Positions 1 through 9,123 of a DNA stretch of 62,813 nt are shown piece by piece. The DNA comes from Alphaproteobacteria bacterium (GTDB lineage: Bacteria > Pseudomonadota > Alphaproteobacteria > Caulobacterales > Hyphomonadaceae), in the NCBI GenBank assembly GCA_016125405.1, contig WGLW01000015.1:1-62813 (forward strand). The letters run 5' to 3'. Position numbers and translations under genes: made by a program. The notes beneath the pieces were generated by a model, which made no database searches, was not told the origin of the DNA, and saw nothing but the letters and a program-made list of their open reading frames with translations. The stretch's first letter is position 1; every line of letters begins with the position of its first letter.

Positions 1-353
1 CGTGATGAGCCTTGCGTGAATGAGCTAACCCCTCCAGGCGCAGGAGTGTTTCCGGGGACCGGGGGCGAACAGCCCCGGCCCGCACGCCGCCGGCGTCCAA
101 CGCCAGGGGAGTGAAAGACCTCCCCCATACAAGACTGGCCTCAAGCGAGGCCGGCGAGAACAGGCCGCGGGGACGCGGGGCGATCCGCGCCATCAGGCGC
201 CGGCAACGGCGCACCCGGACTACACCACCGACGTGGGTTCCCCGCGTCCCCGGCCCTCCATCCATTCACCGGAGGGCGCACCCGGCAAACCACGGCGCCC
301 AGGGCGCGCGTGAAGGCTGACGTGCGTCAGCGCAAAGCCAAGGAAAGTCACAG
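1..353. other. GC-rich leader without a supported gene
   Basis: Short open frames here have no convincing start context or recognisable product. The stretch is rich in short GC inverted repeats and ends with an AAGGAAAG ribosome binding site for the next gene. It resembles the structured leaders in front of accessory genes; a similar GC-rich leader closes the window at 62656-62813. No promoter could be fixed. Confidence 0.4.
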
Positions 354-668
354 ATGTCGTCCAAGCGGAAAGACCTGCTGTTCACTCTCAACCACGTCCG
401 CAAGGCCGTTCGCCGCGGTGATGCCGCCGCCGCCGATCGATGGCAGAAGCTGGCGGTGCCGCAGGGCCGCCTCGGCGCCATGGCTCCGGACATCGCCACG
501 AGTTACCAGAACCTCGATCTCGCCGAGCGCGGCCGGAAAGAGGAGGTCCAGGCCAGGCTCAGGAATCTTGTCCGCCGCATCGAGGCCGATAGGGAAGCCA
601 GGCGGCAAAGCGTCGATGCCGAAACCGCGTGTCCAGAACCCGCTGACGACCGGCCCGCGACAGACTAG
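354..668 (+). CDS. small charged protein of unknown function
   Basis: A 104-residue, very hydrophilic, Arg/Asp/Glu-rich and probably helical protein with no signal peptide or membrane segment. The ATG has AAGGAAAG about 6 bases upstream. I do not recognise a family. The first 80 residues look helical (NHVRKAVRRGDAAAADRW, then EEVQARLRNLVRRIEADRE) and the tail looks disordered. It ends 9 bases before the 2OG-oxygenase gene, so co-transcription is possible. It could be an accessory gene at the edge of the conserved block. Confidence 0.5.
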   Translation: MSSKRKDLLFTLNHVRKAVRRGDAAAADRWQKLAVPQGRLGAMAPDIATSYQNLDLAERGRKEEVQARLRNLVRRIEADREARRQSVDAETACPEPADDRPATD

Positions 669-677
669 AGAAGAGCG

Positions 678-1298
678 ATGAATCTGTCCCGCCTCTTCGC
701 CACCGAGCTCTATCGCGCCAGTCTTGGCGCCGACCGCGCATCGCGCGTGCTCAACGCCGATCTCGAACAGGCCGCGCTCCAGCTTTCGGAAGACGACGCC
801 GCCGGCCGGGCCTGGTGCAAGGCAAACGGCTATGACGGCTACACATCTTATTCCTCGCTCGACGACCTCACCCGGCGCGCCAGCTGTTTCGAGGACCTGG
901 CGAAGCGACTCCAGAAACACGCCGACGCATTCGGCGCCCAGCTCGAATGGGACCTGCGCGGACGAAAGCTCGTGCTCGACAATCTCTGGGTGAACGTGCT
1001 CACACCCGGCGGCGGGCACTCCGGCCACATTCATCCGCACTGTGTGGTCTCCGGCACCTACTATGTCCGCGTACCGGATGGCGCCTCCTCAATCCGCTTC
1101 GAGGACCCGCGCCTTGCCATGATGATGTCGGCGCCGACGCCGCGCGAGGACGCCGCGCAGGAGCATCAGCGCTTCATCCACGTGGCGCCCGCCGCCGGCG
1201 ACCTTCTTCTCTGGGAGAGCTGGCTGCGCCACGAAGTGCCGCCCAACCGCGCCGCGTCAGACCGCATCAGCGTCAGCTTCAACTATCGGTGGGGCTAG
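678..1298 (+). CDS. putative 2OG-Fe(II) oxygenase (TIGR02466-like)
   Basis: A 206-residue protein resembling the TIGR02466/2OG-FeII_Oxy_5 family of non-haem iron, 2-oxoglutarate-dependent oxygenases. The segment GHIHPHCVVSGTYYVRVP fits the first strand with metal-binding His. The C-terminal WLRHEVPPNRAASDRISVSF supplies the distal His and the Arg expected to hold 2-oxoglutarate. No signal peptide is visible, so it should be cytosolic. The substrate is unknown; some relatives are annotated as prolyl or aspartyl hydroxylase-like. It is convergent with the dienelactone hydrolase gene, with a parS-like site between them. Confidence 0.75.
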   Translation: MNLSRLFATELYRASLGADRASRVLNADLEQAALQLSEDDAAGRAWCKANGYDGYTSYSSLDDLTRRASCFEDLAKRLQKHADAFGAQLEWDLRGRKLVLDNLWVNVLTPGGGHSGHIHPHCVVSGTYYVRVPDGASSIRFEDPRLAMMMSAPTPREDAAQEHQRFIHVAPAAGDLLLWESWLRHEVPPNRAASDRISVSFNYRWG

Positions 1299-1321
1299 AC
1301 GCACGACAGACCGTGCGCCGA

Positions 1322-1337
1322 TGTTTCACGTGCAACA
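1322..1337. promoter_or_regulatory. parS-like ParB-binding site 1
   Basis: TGTTTCACGTGCAACA differs at one position from the bacterial parS consensus TGTTTCACGTGAAACA. It lies between two convergent genes, about 5 kb before parA, and is the outermost of five such sites. Confidence 0.75.
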
Positions 1338-1450
1338 CCGCGGCGGCGCAGGCAGGCGCGAGCACTCCCCTGCCCCGCCGGTTTCTGTCGGCGGATCGGC
1401 TCGCGCCGAAAGTATTGCCGAGGCGTTAATGGCCGACGGCCGCGTCAAAC

Positions 1451-2140
1451 TTACTTCAGATGCTTCGCGAAGAAGTCGAGCGTCCGCCTGTTGGCGGTCG
1501 AGGCGTCGGCGGCGTTGTAGTTCTTGCCGCCCTCCCGCGCGAAGGCGTGGTCGCGTCCAGGATAGGAATGGAGTTCGAAGAGTGGCGGCTTGAGCGCGGC
1601 TTTCATTTTCGCCTGGCTCTCCTTGTTCACGAAGCCGTCTTCCTCCGCGATGTGGAGCAGCACCGGCTTCTTCACCCTGGACGCCTCGCCCAGATAGTTG
1701 TCGATGCCGACGCCGTAGTATCCGACCGAGCAATCGACGTCGGTCCGGCAAGCCGTCAGGTAGGCCAGCAATCCGCCAAGGCAGTATCCGACCGCACCCA
1801 CCTTCTTCGATCCCTGCGCCCGGATCCACGCCAGCGTCGCGCCGATGTCCTCGACGCCTTTGTCGACATTGAAGACCTTGAAGTAGTGAAACGCCTTCTC
1901 CCATTCCGCATCCGTCTTGTCGGTGATGTCGATGCCCGGTTCGATGCGCCAGAAGAGATCCGGGCACACCGCCCAGTAGCCTTCCTCGGCCAGCGAGTCG
2001 CAGATGTCCCGCATCACCTGGTTGACGCCGAATATCTCCTGGATGACGAGGATCGACGGCGCCTGCTTGTTCTTCGGCGCGGCGACGTAGGCGCTGAAAG
2101 ATCCGTCCTTGCCCCGGATGGTTTCCCGGCTGCTGGCCAT
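1451..2140 (-). CDS. dienelactone hydrolase family protein
   Basis: A 229-residue alpha/beta hydrolase of the carboxymethylenebutenolidase (DLH) family. The nucleophile elbow is GYCLGG, with Cys as nucleophile as in DLH. IQEIFGVN near residues 33-40 is the typical N-terminal motif, and the catalytic His is in GRDHAFAR near residues 196-203. Length is normal and no signal peptide is seen, so it is cytosolic. The family hydrolyses dienelactones in chloroaromatic breakdown, but most chromosomal copies have unknown substrates. It stands alone, divergent from mnmE. Confidence 0.85.
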   Translation of the reverse strand: MASSRETIRGKDGSFSAYVAAPKNKQAPSILVIQEIFGVNQVMRDICDSLAEEGYWAVCPDLFWRIEPGIDITDKTDAEWEKAFHYFKVFNVDKGVEDIGATLAWIRAQGSKKVGAVGYCLGGLLAYLTACRTDVDCSVGYYGVGIDNYLGEASRVKKPVLLHIAEEDGFVNKESQAKMKAALKPPLFELHSYPGRDHAFAREGGKNYNAADASTANRRTLDFFAKHLK

Positions 2141-2232
2141 TCCTCGCTCCTGTTCTGGATTGTTTGCGGAGTGAGTTGTAGTCCTCGGCGGCGGCGGTTC
2201 AAGCCGATCGCCAGCAACCAGGTCCTCAAGGC

Positions 2233-3588
2233 ATGACGCGCCCGCGCGCCGACGACACCATCATCGCCCTTGCCAGCGGCGCCGGCCGCGCCGGCGTGGC
2301 GGTGTTGCGCATCTCCGGTCCGGGCGCCGCGGGACTACTGGCCCTACTTGGCGGTCTGCCCGTTCCCGAGCCGCGAAAGGCGGCCATACGGGCGCTACGG
2401 GCGGACGGGTCATACCTCGACGAGGCGCTGGTGCTCTACATGCCGGGCCCGAATTCCTTCACCGGCGAGGACGTCGTCGAGCTCCACGTCCATGGCGGCC
2501 CGGCGGTGATCGAGGCTGTGATTGGCGCGGCGCTGAAGTCCCGCATGTGTCGTCTGGCCGAACCGGGCGAGTTCACCCGGCGCGCCTTCGAGGCCGGCCG
2601 GATCGACCTCACCCAGGCCGAGGCCGTCGCGGATCTGGTCGATGCGGAAACCGAGGGCCAGCGCCGCCAGGCGGCGCGGATCTATCAGGGTGAGGCCGCC
2701 GAGGCGTTCGAAAGCTGGCGCGGCCAGCTGATCTCGGCGATGGCCGCCCTCGAGGCGGCGATCGATTTTCCGGACGAGTCGGACATCCCCCGCGAAATCG
2801 ACATCAGCGCTCTTGCGCCCATCGAGTCGCTGGCTGCTGCGCTGGAAGCGACGCTGGGCGAAGCCACCCGCTTCCGGCTGGTCCGCGAGGGGTTTCGCGT
2901 CGCCATCCTCGGCGCGCCCAACGCCGGCAAGTCGAGCCTGATGAACCGGCTGGCGCGCCAGGAGGCGGCGATTGTCTCGCCGATCCCGGGAACGACCCGC
3001 GACGTGGTCGAGGTCCGCCTGGTCATCGCAGGCTTTCCGGTCTGGGTGGCCGACACGGCGGGCCTGCGCGAAACCGGCGACGCCATAGAGGCCGAAGGCG
3101 TCCGTCGCGCCCTGGCGCGGGCCGGGCACGCCGACCTGCGGATCTGGGTGATCGACGCGTCTGGCGGGACGCCGGCTCTGGACGTTTCACGTGAAACACA
3201 CTGGCGGCCCGGCGACCTCGTAGCGCTCAACAAGGCGGACCTTTCGGACCAGCGAATGTCTGGCGGCGCCGACGGCGACACCTTCGCCATCAGCGTGCTG
3301 ACCGGCGCCGGGGTCGACGCCCTGGAAAAGCGACTCGCGGAGGTCGTCCGCGAGCGCCTGTCCAGTGATGAGGCCCCGCTGATCACGCGCGCGCGTCACC
3401 GCGAGCTGGTGGAAGCGGCGCTCGCGCATGTCGAACGCGCGCTCGAAGGCGCGCGCATCGGTGTCGGCGCGGAGCTGGTTTCCGAAGACCTGCGGATGGC
3501 GGCGCGGTCGCTCGGACGGATCACCGGGACGGTCGATGTCGAGGACCTGCTCGACCGAATCTTCTCGTCCTTCTGCATCGGCAAGTGA
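2233..3588 (+). CDS. mnmE: tRNA uridine-5-carboxymethylaminomethyl GTPase MnmE
   Basis: A 451-residue GTPase that acts with MnmG to place the cmnm5 group on U34 of tRNAs. The N-terminal formyl-THF-binding domain comes first. The G domain is inserted in the helical domain: G1 GAPNAGKSS (227-235), the TTRD loop, DTAG (274-277) and NKAD (333-336). The C-terminus is the invariant CIGK, whose Cys is needed for activity. mnmG follows after about 200 bp. Residues 317-324 (DVSRETHW) are encoded by an embedded parS site. It opens the mnmE-mnmG-rsmG-parA-parB block. Confidence 0.97.
   Translation: MTRPRADDTIIALASGAGRAGVAVLRISGPGAAGLLALLGGLPVPEPRKAAIRALRADGSYLDEALVLYMPGPNSFTGEDVVELHVHGGPAVIEAVIGAALKSRMCRLAEPGEFTRRAFEAGRIDLTQAEAVADLVDAETEGQRRQAARIYQGEAAEAFESWRGQLISAMAALEAAIDFPDESDIPREIDISALAPIESLAAALEATLGEATRFRLVREGFRVAILGAPNAGKSSLMNRLARQEAAIVSPIPGTTRDVVEVRLVIAGFPVWVADTAGLRETGDAIEAEGVRRALARAGHADLRIWVIDASGGTPALDVSRETHWRPGDLVALNKADLSDQRMSGGADGDTFAISVLTGAGVDALEKRLAEVVRERLSSDEAPLITRARHRELVEAALAHVERALEGARIGVGAELVSEDLRMAARSLGRITGTVDVEDLLDRIFSSFCIGK
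3183..3198. promoter_or_regulatory. parS-like ParB-binding site 2, inside mnmE
   Basis: CGTTTCACGTGAAACA has one mismatch, at the outermost base, to the parS consensus. It lies within the mnmE reading frame, in the G domain just before the NKAD motif, and encodes Val-Ser-Arg-Glu-Thr. Confidence 0.85.
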
Positions 3589-3655
3589 GGCCGCTCTGTC
3601 GGCTTTTATACAGGCCGCATGCCGTCATCGACTGTCTTCGCAAGTAGAGCTCAAG

Positions 3656-3671
3656 TGTTTCACGTGAAACA
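3656..3671. promoter_or_regulatory. parS ParB-binding site 3
   Basis: A perfect TGTTTCACGTGAAACA palindrome in the intergenic stretch between mnmE and mnmG, about 2.6 kb upstream of parA. Confidence 0.92.
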
Positions 3672-3784
3672 CCGTCTGGCCCGGCGCCACCGGGCGCCGC
3701 TCCGCACGCAGCATCGTGCGCACTCGACGCCGTCCCCCAGCTCCCTTAAATGAGCGCCTTGTTGAGGATCCGGACACAGCGCGG

Positions 3785-5653
3785 ATGAACCCGTTCGATG
3801 TCATCGTGATTGGCGGCGGCCATGCCGGCGCCGAGGCGGCCGCGGCGGCCGCCCGCACCGGCGCGCACACCGCGCTGGTGACGCACAAGCGCGCCACGAT
3901 CGGAGAGATGTCCTGCAACCCGGCCATAGGCGGTTTGGGCAAAGGGCATCTCGTGCGCGAGGTCGACGCGCTGGACGGCGTGATGGGCCGCGCCGCTGAC
4001 CGGGCCGGCATCCAGTTCCGCATGTTGAACCGGTCCAAGGGACCGGCGGTTCGCGGCCCCCGCACGCAGGCCGATCGCAAGCTCTATCGCCAGGCGGTCC
4101 AGGACATTCTCTCCGAGTACGAAACCCTGACCATCATCGAGGACGGGGTCGAGGACCTGATCGTCGAGGATGGCCCCGGCGGTCCGCGGGTCGCTGGCGT
4201 GATCGGTCTTTCGGGACAAAGCTGGCGAGCCGGCGCGGTCGTGGTCACGACCGGCACCTTCCTCAAGGGCCTCATCCACATTGGCGAGAAGCGCATCCCC
4301 GCGGGCCGCGCCGGCGAGGCGCCCGCAATCGGGCTGTCGGATCGCCTCTATGGTCTGGGCCTGAAAATGGGCCGGCTGAAAACCGGAACGCCCGCGCGGC
4401 TCGACGGCTCGACCATCGACTGGGCCGGCCTCGACATGCAGGCGGCCGATGCCGAGCCCGTGCCGTTTTCCTTCCTGACCGAGAAGATCACAACGCCCCA
4501 GATCGCCTGCGGCGTCACCTGGACCACGGCCGAGGTGCACCGGGTGATCGGCGACAATCTCAACCGCTCGGCGGTTTATTCCGGCGCCATCGCCGGGCGC
4601 GGTCCGCGCTATTGTCCCTCGATCGAGGACAAGGTGAAGCGCTTCGCCGACCGCGACCGCCACCAGATCTTCCTCGAGCCGGAAGGGCTGGACGACGATA
4701 CGGTCTATCCCAACGGCATTTCGACCTCGCTTCCCGAAGAGGTGCAGGAGGTCTTCATCCGCAAGATCCCCGGCCTCGAGCGGGTGGCGATCCGGCGCTT
4801 CGGCTATGCAATCGAATACGATTACGTCGACCCGCGCGAGCTTGGCCCCGACCTTCAGGTGAAGGCTCTGCCGGGCCTCTTCCTGGCGGGACAGATCAAC
4901 GGGACCACGGGTTACGAGGAGGCCGCCGGCCAGGGTCTGATCGCCGGCCTCAACGCAGCGCGTCTCGCCGCCGGGTCCGATCCTGTGATCCTCGACCGCA
5001 GCCAGGCCTATATCGGCGTGATGCTGGACGACCTCACCAGCCGGGGCGTGTCCGAGCCCTATCGGATGTTCACCTCGCGCGCCGAATACCGGCTGACGCT
5101 TCGCGCCGACAATGCCGACCGCCGGCTGACCCAGGCCGGCATCGATGCGGGGTGTGTCGGCGCGGGCCGGGCGCAGGCGTTTCACGTGAAACGTCGCCAG
5201 CTCGATGAGGCGCGCGCCAAACTCCAGTCGCTCTCCCTGACGCCGAACGAGGCGCGGGGCCACGGCATCACGATCAACCTCGATGGCCGGCGGCGGACGG
5301 CAATGGAAGTGCTGGCCTATGCCGGCGTCGACTTTGCGCGGCTCGTCGCCATCTGGCCGGAGCTGGCCGGAACGGCGCCGGTCATCGCCGAGCAGATGGA
5401 GATCGAGGCGGGCTATGCCGGCTATCTCGACCGGCAGGAGGCCGACATCCTGGCTTTCCGGCGGGACGAGGATCTGCGCCTGCCAGCGGATCTCGATTAC
5501 GGCGTGATCGGCGGCCTCTCGAACGAGGCCCGGGAAAAGCTCCGCACGGCGCGGCCCGCCACGCTGGGCCAGGCCGCCCGGATCGAGGGCCTGACGCCCG
5601 GCGCCATCACGGCGTTGCTTGGCCATGTGCGCCGCGCGGCGAAATCCGCGTGA
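3785..5653 (+). CDS. mnmG: tRNA uridine-5-carboxymethylaminomethyl modification enzyme MnmG
   Basis: A 622-residue FAD protein, partner of MnmE in cmnm5U34 formation. The frame is open from 3716, but the ATG at 3785 is chosen because [19 protein letters not shown] puts the FAD-binding GxGxxG at the N-terminus as usual. Family signatures include [33 protein letters not shown] and [20 protein letters not shown]. The C-terminal helical domain is complete. A parS-like site is embedded at codons for FHVKRR. The stop codon overlaps the rsmG start by four bases. Confidence 0.97.
   Translation: MNPFDVIVIGGGHAGAEAAAAAARTGAHTALVTHKRATIGEMSCNPAIGGLGKGHLVREVDALDGVMGRAADRAGIQFRMLNRSKGPAVRGPRTQADRKLYRQAVQDILSEYETLTIIEDGVEDLIVEDGPGGPRVAGVIGLSGQSWRAGAVVVTTGTFLKGLIHIGEKRIPAGRAGEAPAIGLSDRLYGLGLKMGRLKTGTPARLDGSTIDWAGLDMQAADAEPVPFSFLTEKITTPQIACGVTWTTAEVHRVIGDNLNRSAVYSGAIAGRGPRYCPSIEDKVKRFADRDRHQIFLEPEGLDDDTVYPNGISTSLPEEVQEVFIRKIPGLERVAIRRFGYAIEYDYVDPRELGPDLQVKALPGLFLAGQINGTTGYEEAAGQGLIAGLNAARLAAGSDPVILDRSQAYIGVMLDDLTSRGVSEPYRMFTSRAEYRLTLRADNADRRLTQAGIDAGCVGAGRAQAFHVKRRQLDEARAKLQSLSLTPNEARGHGITINLDGRRRTAMEVLAYAGVDFARLVAIWPELAGTAPVIAEQMEIEAGYAGYLDRQEADILAFRRDEDLRLPADLDYGVIGGLSNEAREKLRTARPATLGQAARIEGLTPGAITALLGHVRRAAKSA
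5178..5193. promoter_or_regulatory. parS-like ParB-binding site 4, inside mnmG
   Basis: CGTTTCACGTGAAACG keeps the full 14-bp core and differs from consensus only at the two outermost bases, so it remains a perfect palindrome. It is in the mnmG frame and encodes Phe-His-Val-Lys. Confidence 0.8.
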
Positions 5654-6309
5654 CCTTTCCCGAGCACGACGAGGACGGGTTCGGGCCGGACCAGGTCGCC
5701 GAGGCAACCGGTGTTTCACGTGAAACACTTGACCGGATCCGCCGCTATCTGTCCGTGCTCGAGGACTGGCGGACCCGGATGAATCTGATCGGCCCGTCCG
5801 AGGGACGCCATCTCTGGCGACGGCATGTTTTCGATTCGCTTCAGGTCCTGGGCCAGATCGGCGAGGGGCCGGCGAGGCTGGTCGATCTTGGAACCGGGGC
5901 GGGATTCCCGGGCATTGTCCTGGCCTGCGCCTTTGCGGACCAGGGCCGGATCACGGTCACGCTCGTCGAAAAGAGCCCGAAGAAGACGCATTTTCTGGAA
6001 TCTGCGGTTCAGGCCGTATTCGGGGCGAATGGTCCCGTGGTGCTGAACCAGAGAATCGAAGATGATTCGCCAGATCGATTCGACATCGTAACGGCCCGGG
6101 CGCTGGCGCCATTGCCAAAGCTTCTGGGATTTGTGGAGGGCTGGGCGAAACCTGAGGGACGGGCCTTGTTGTGGAAGGGCCGGGAGGCGACATCGGAATT
6201 GACCCTCTCCCGGGAATCCTGGAGTTTCGACGTTTCCGCACAGGCGAGTCTGACGAACCCGGAGGGGCAGATACTCGCGATTTCCAATCTCAAACGACAG
6301 GCAGGATGA
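5650..6309 (+). CDS. rsmG: 16S rRNA (guanine-N7) methyltransferase RsmG
   Basis: A 219-residue SAM-dependent methyltransferase (GidB family) that methylates G527 of 16S rRNA. SAM-binding signature [16 protein letters not shown] is near residues 77-92, and the family motif RMNLIGPSE lies before it. The GTG start at 5650 overlaps the mnmG stop (GTGA), implying translational coupling. Codons 22-26 (VSRET) are encoded by a perfect parS site. Its TGA overlaps the parA ATG. Length is normal for the family. Confidence 0.95.
   Translation: MTFPEHDEDGFGPDQVAEATGVSRETLDRIRRYLSVLEDWRTRMNLIGPSEGRHLWRRHVFDSLQVLGQIGEGPARLVDLGTGAGFPGIVLACAFADQGRITVTLVEKSPKKTHFLESAVQAVFGANGPVVLNQRIEDDSPDRFDIVTARALAPLPKLLGFVEGWAKPEGRALLWKGREATSELTLSRESWSFDVSAQASLTNPEGQILAISNLKRQAG
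5712..5727. promoter_or_regulatory. parS ParB-binding site 5, inside rsmG
   Basis: A perfect TGTTTCACGTGAAACA near the 5' end of rsmG, about 590 bp before parA. It is the site closest to parAB. Confidence 0.92.
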
Positions 6310-7133
6310 CCATGCGCGTGATCGCGGTCGCCAACCAGAAAGGCGGCGTAGGCAAGACGACCACCGCCATCAATCTTGGAACGGCTTTGGCCGCGGTGGG
6401 CCGGCGCGTGCTGGTTGTCGACTGTGACGCGCAGGGCAACGCCTCGACCGGGCTTGGCGTCGAACCCATGGCGCGGTCGAAGACCAGCTACGATGTGCTG
6501 GTGGGCGAGGCGAGCATTGCCGACGCCGTTCTGCCCACGGTGGTTCCGGGCCTCGACCTTGTGCCCGGCGACGAGAACCTCGCCGGGGTCGAGACCCTGC
6601 TGCACGAGGACGCCCAGAAGAACTTCCGCTTCCGCAACGCCGTGGAAGCCTTTCGCTCCGCGTCCGCAAAGAACGAGGCTTTGTCGCCAGACGGCCGGAC
6701 CCTCGACTATGAGATCGCGCTGATCGATTGCCCGCCGTCGCTATCGACCGTTACGATCAACGCCATGGTTGCGGCCAACGCCGTGCTGGTGCCGCTGCAA
6801 TGCGAGTTCCTGGCGCTGGAAGGTTTGAGCCAGCTTCTCCGGACGATCGACCTGGTGCGCGGCGGGCTCAACCCGCAGCTCGAAATCCAGGGCGTCGTGC
6901 TGACCATGTTCGACAAGCGCAACAAGCTGTCCGACCAGGTCGCTTCGGAGGTCCGCAGCTTCTTCGGCTCGAAGGTCTACCAGACGGTCATACCGAGGAA
7001 TGTCCGTCTGTCCGAGGCGCCGTCGTTCGGAAAACCTGCACTTCTCTACGATCATAAATGTTCCGGTAGTGAAGCTTACATAAAGCTTGCGAGTGAGCTT
7101 TTACAGCGTGAACGCGAGAGGAATGCGGCGTGA
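6306..7133 (+). CDS. parA: chromosome partitioning ATPase ParA
   Basis: A 275-residue ParA/Soj-type ATPase that moves ParB-parS complexes during chromosome segregation. The deviant Walker A motif KGGVGKTT is at residues 12-19, with a second signature DCDAQGNASTGLG. Walker B is IALIDCPPSL and the C-terminal signature is TVIPRNVRLSEAPSFGKP. The ATG at 6306 overlaps the rsmG stop (ATGA); an ATG at 6312 is the alternative. parB follows with a GTGA overlap, so rsmG-parA-parB are translationally coupled. Confidence 0.97.
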   Translation: MTMRVIAVANQKGGVGKTTTAINLGTALAAVGRRVLVVDCDAQGNASTGLGVEPMARSKTSYDVLVGEASIADAVLPTVVPGLDLVPGDENLAGVETLLHEDAQKNFRFRNAVEAFRSASAKNEALSPDGRTLDYEIALIDCPPSLSTVTINAMVAANAVLVPLQCEFLALEGLSQLLRTIDLVRGGLNPQLEIQGVVLTMFDKRNKLSDQVASEVRSFFGSKVYQTVIPRNVRLSEAPSFGKPALLYDHKCSGSEAYIKLASELLQRERERNAA

Positions 7134-8089
7134 ACCAGAATGTGAAACCGGCCCGCTTGGGCCGCGGCCTGTCGGCGCTACTCGGGGACTATGCCGGCGC
7201 CCGCAATGCCATCGATTCCGAGGAAGGTAAGACCGTCGGTGATACCGGCGAGGAAGACATCACGCCGACCGAAATCTCCATCGACCGCATCGCGCCGAAC
7301 CCGAAACAGCCGCGCCGCACCTTCAACGAAGCCGAGCTTGAGGAGCTCAGCGAGTCGATCCGTCTGCGCGGCGTGCTTCAGGCGATCCTCGTCCGCCCCG
7401 ATCCGGCGCGTCCCGAAATGTTCGAGATCGTCGCCGGCGAACGCCGCTGGCGCGCCGCGCGCCGCGCCGGCCTCACCGTCATTCCCGCTGTCGTGCGCGA
7501 GTTCGACGATCGCGATGTGCTCGAGATCGCCATTGTCGAGAACGTCCAGCGCGCCGACCTCAACGCGGTCGAGGAGGCCGAAGCCTACAAGGCGCTGATC
7601 GACCGCTTTGGCCGCACGCAGGAATCGGTTGCGACCCAGGTCGGCAAAAGCCGCGAGCACGTCTCCAACACGATGCGCCTGCTCGGCCTGCCGGATGATG
7701 TGCGCGAGCATGTGCGGGAAGGGCGCCTGTCGGCCGGTCACGGTCGCGCGCTTCTCAAGACGGCGGACCCGTCGGGCTTCGCGGTGATGGTGATGTCGAA
7801 AGGTCTTTCGGTTCGCGAGACCGAAGCGCTCGCGCGCGAGGAAAAATCGCCGAAGCCGAAAAGCGCCCCGGACAAGTCCAGCGCGGCGACCGAGAAGGAT
7901 GTCGATACGGCGGCGCTTGAACTCGATCTTCAGCGCGCGCTCGGCCTCGATGTCGAGATCGTCCACAACGGCGGGAAGGGCGAGTTGCGTATCAAGTATG
8001 CGAAGCTCGAACAGCTCGACGAGATCTGCCGGCTGCTCACGCGCCCGCGCATTGTCAGCAACAATACCGAAGCCGCCAACGAGAGCTGA
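7130..8089 (+). CDS. parB: chromosome partitioning protein ParB
   Basis: A 319-residue CTP-dependent DNA clamp that loads at parS. The N-terminal LGRGLSALLG is the ParA-stimulating segment. ParB/Srx boxes PNPKQPRR, ESIRLRGVLQAI and VAGERRWRAARRAG bind CTP, the last carrying the GERR motif. The helix-turn-helix region has VGKSREHVSNTMRLLGLP. An acidic/lysine-rich linker precedes the dimerisation domain. The GTG start overlaps the parA stop. The five parS sites are all within 6 kb upstream. Confidence 0.97.
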   Translation: MNQNVKPARLGRGLSALLGDYAGARNAIDSEEGKTVGDTGEEDITPTEISIDRIAPNPKQPRRTFNEAELEELSESIRLRGVLQAILVRPDPARPEMFEIVAGERRWRAARRAGLTVIPAVVREFDDRDVLEIAIVENVQRADLNAVEEAEAYKALIDRFGRTQESVATQVGKSREHVSNTMRLLGLPDDVREHVREGRLSAGHGRALLKTADPSGFAVMVMSKGLSVRETEALAREEKSPKPKSAPDKSSAATEKDVDTAALELDLQRALGLDVEIVHNGGKGELRIKYAKLEQLDEICRLLTRPRIVSNNTEAANES

Positions 8090-8099
8090 GCCGGGCTAG

Positions 8100-9116
8100 C
8101 TAGACCTCCCGGCGCGCGATGCGATCGATCAGACGACGGACGATTGCATCGGTCGGGGCCCCTGCCTGCTTGCAGGTTTTCTCCGCATCGTAGAGTGCGG
8201 CGAAGGCGCTGTGCAGCCGCGCGCCCGGCCAGTCCCTAAGCGCCTTGCTGAAGGCGGGCCAGTCGCGGTCGAACACCGGCGGCCGCAATCTCATTCCCGA
8301 TCCGGCGTTCGTGGCGTTGGCGTCGGCCACGCGCAGCATCCGGAAGTGCAGCGTTCGCATGGCTGAAATCGCGTTGCCGCCGGCATCGAGAAACCGGTCG
8401 AGCGATCGCGCCGCGCCTGCCCCGTCGCCGGCGATCGCCGCGTCGGCCGCATCATCGGCGCCGCGCGGCTGTTCAGCCGAGGCGATACGCGAGACATCCG
8501 CCACGGTTACCGGCCGCCCGAGATCCATGGCGTAAAGCTCAAGCTTCTCGACTTCGGAGATGGCAAGGCGCCGATCGCCTGGCAGCTCGGCGACAAGTAC
8601 GGCCAGCGCCTCCGGTTCGATCTCGATGTTTGCGGCGGAAAGTTTTCCGGCGACAAAGTCCGACACGCTCGCCTCGTCGTCCGCATAAAGCTGCAGCGCG
8701 GCGGCGTTGGCCGAGGCTTCGAAAGCAGACCGCAGCGCGGAGCTCTTGTTCAGGTCGCCGGCCTCGACCACCCATCGCGCTTCGGGATTGAGCGTGCCGG
8801 CATCAATGTCCGCAAGGGCCGCGACCGCGCGCTTGCCGGCGCCGGCCTCGCGCTCGACGCGCATCCGCACCAGCCGGTCGCCGCCCAGAAGCGACCGCGC
8901 CACCAGCTCGTCGGAAAGGATCGACGGGTCGCGCTTCAGGTCCTCGTCGGTCAGACGGATCAGGTTCATCGGATCGGGATCGGGCAGCCAGGCCTTGACC
9001 AGCGCATCGGCCGCCGACGACACCAGTCCCGGATCGCCGCCAAAGACGAGGACGAAACGCGGGCGCGCCGGCGGGCGTTCGCAGAAGGCCAACGCCTTTG
9101 CCCCGGCGTGCTTCAT
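8100..9116 (-). CDS. holA: DNA polymerase III subunit delta
   Basis: A 338-residue clamp-loader delta subunit that opens the beta clamp. The frame stays open further upstream, but the ATG at 9116 (MKHAGAKALAFCERPP) gives the normal N-terminus and lies 8 bases after the lptE stop. Characteristic stretches are FVLVFGGDPGLV, AELPGDRRLAISEVEKLELY and the C-terminal helical bundle. It is last in the DUF3576-leuS-lptE-holA operon usual for alphaproteobacteria and converges with parB across 10 bp. Confidence 0.92.
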   Translation of the reverse strand: MKHAGAKALAFCERPPARPRFVLVFGGDPGLVSSAADALVKAWLPDPDPMNLIRLTDEDLKRDPSILSDELVARSLLGGDRLVRMRVEREAGAGKRAVAALADIDAGTLNPEARWVVEAGDLNKSSALRSAFEASANAAALQLYADDEASVSDFVAGKLSAANIEIEPEALAVLVAELPGDRRLAISEVEKLELYAMDLGRPVTVADVSRIASAEQPRGADDAADAAIAGDGAGAARSLDRFLDAGGNAISAMRTLHFRMLRVADANATNAGSGMRLRPPVFDRDWPAFSKALRDWPGARLHSAFAALYDAEKTCKQAGAPTDAIVRRLIDRIARREV

Positions 9117-9123
9117 TGGCCGG

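Noticed and set aside
3746-5728. 660-codon open frame opposite mnmG
   Set aside because: A shadow of the high-GC mnmG gene; no ribosome binding site or recognisable domain, while MnmG is complete.
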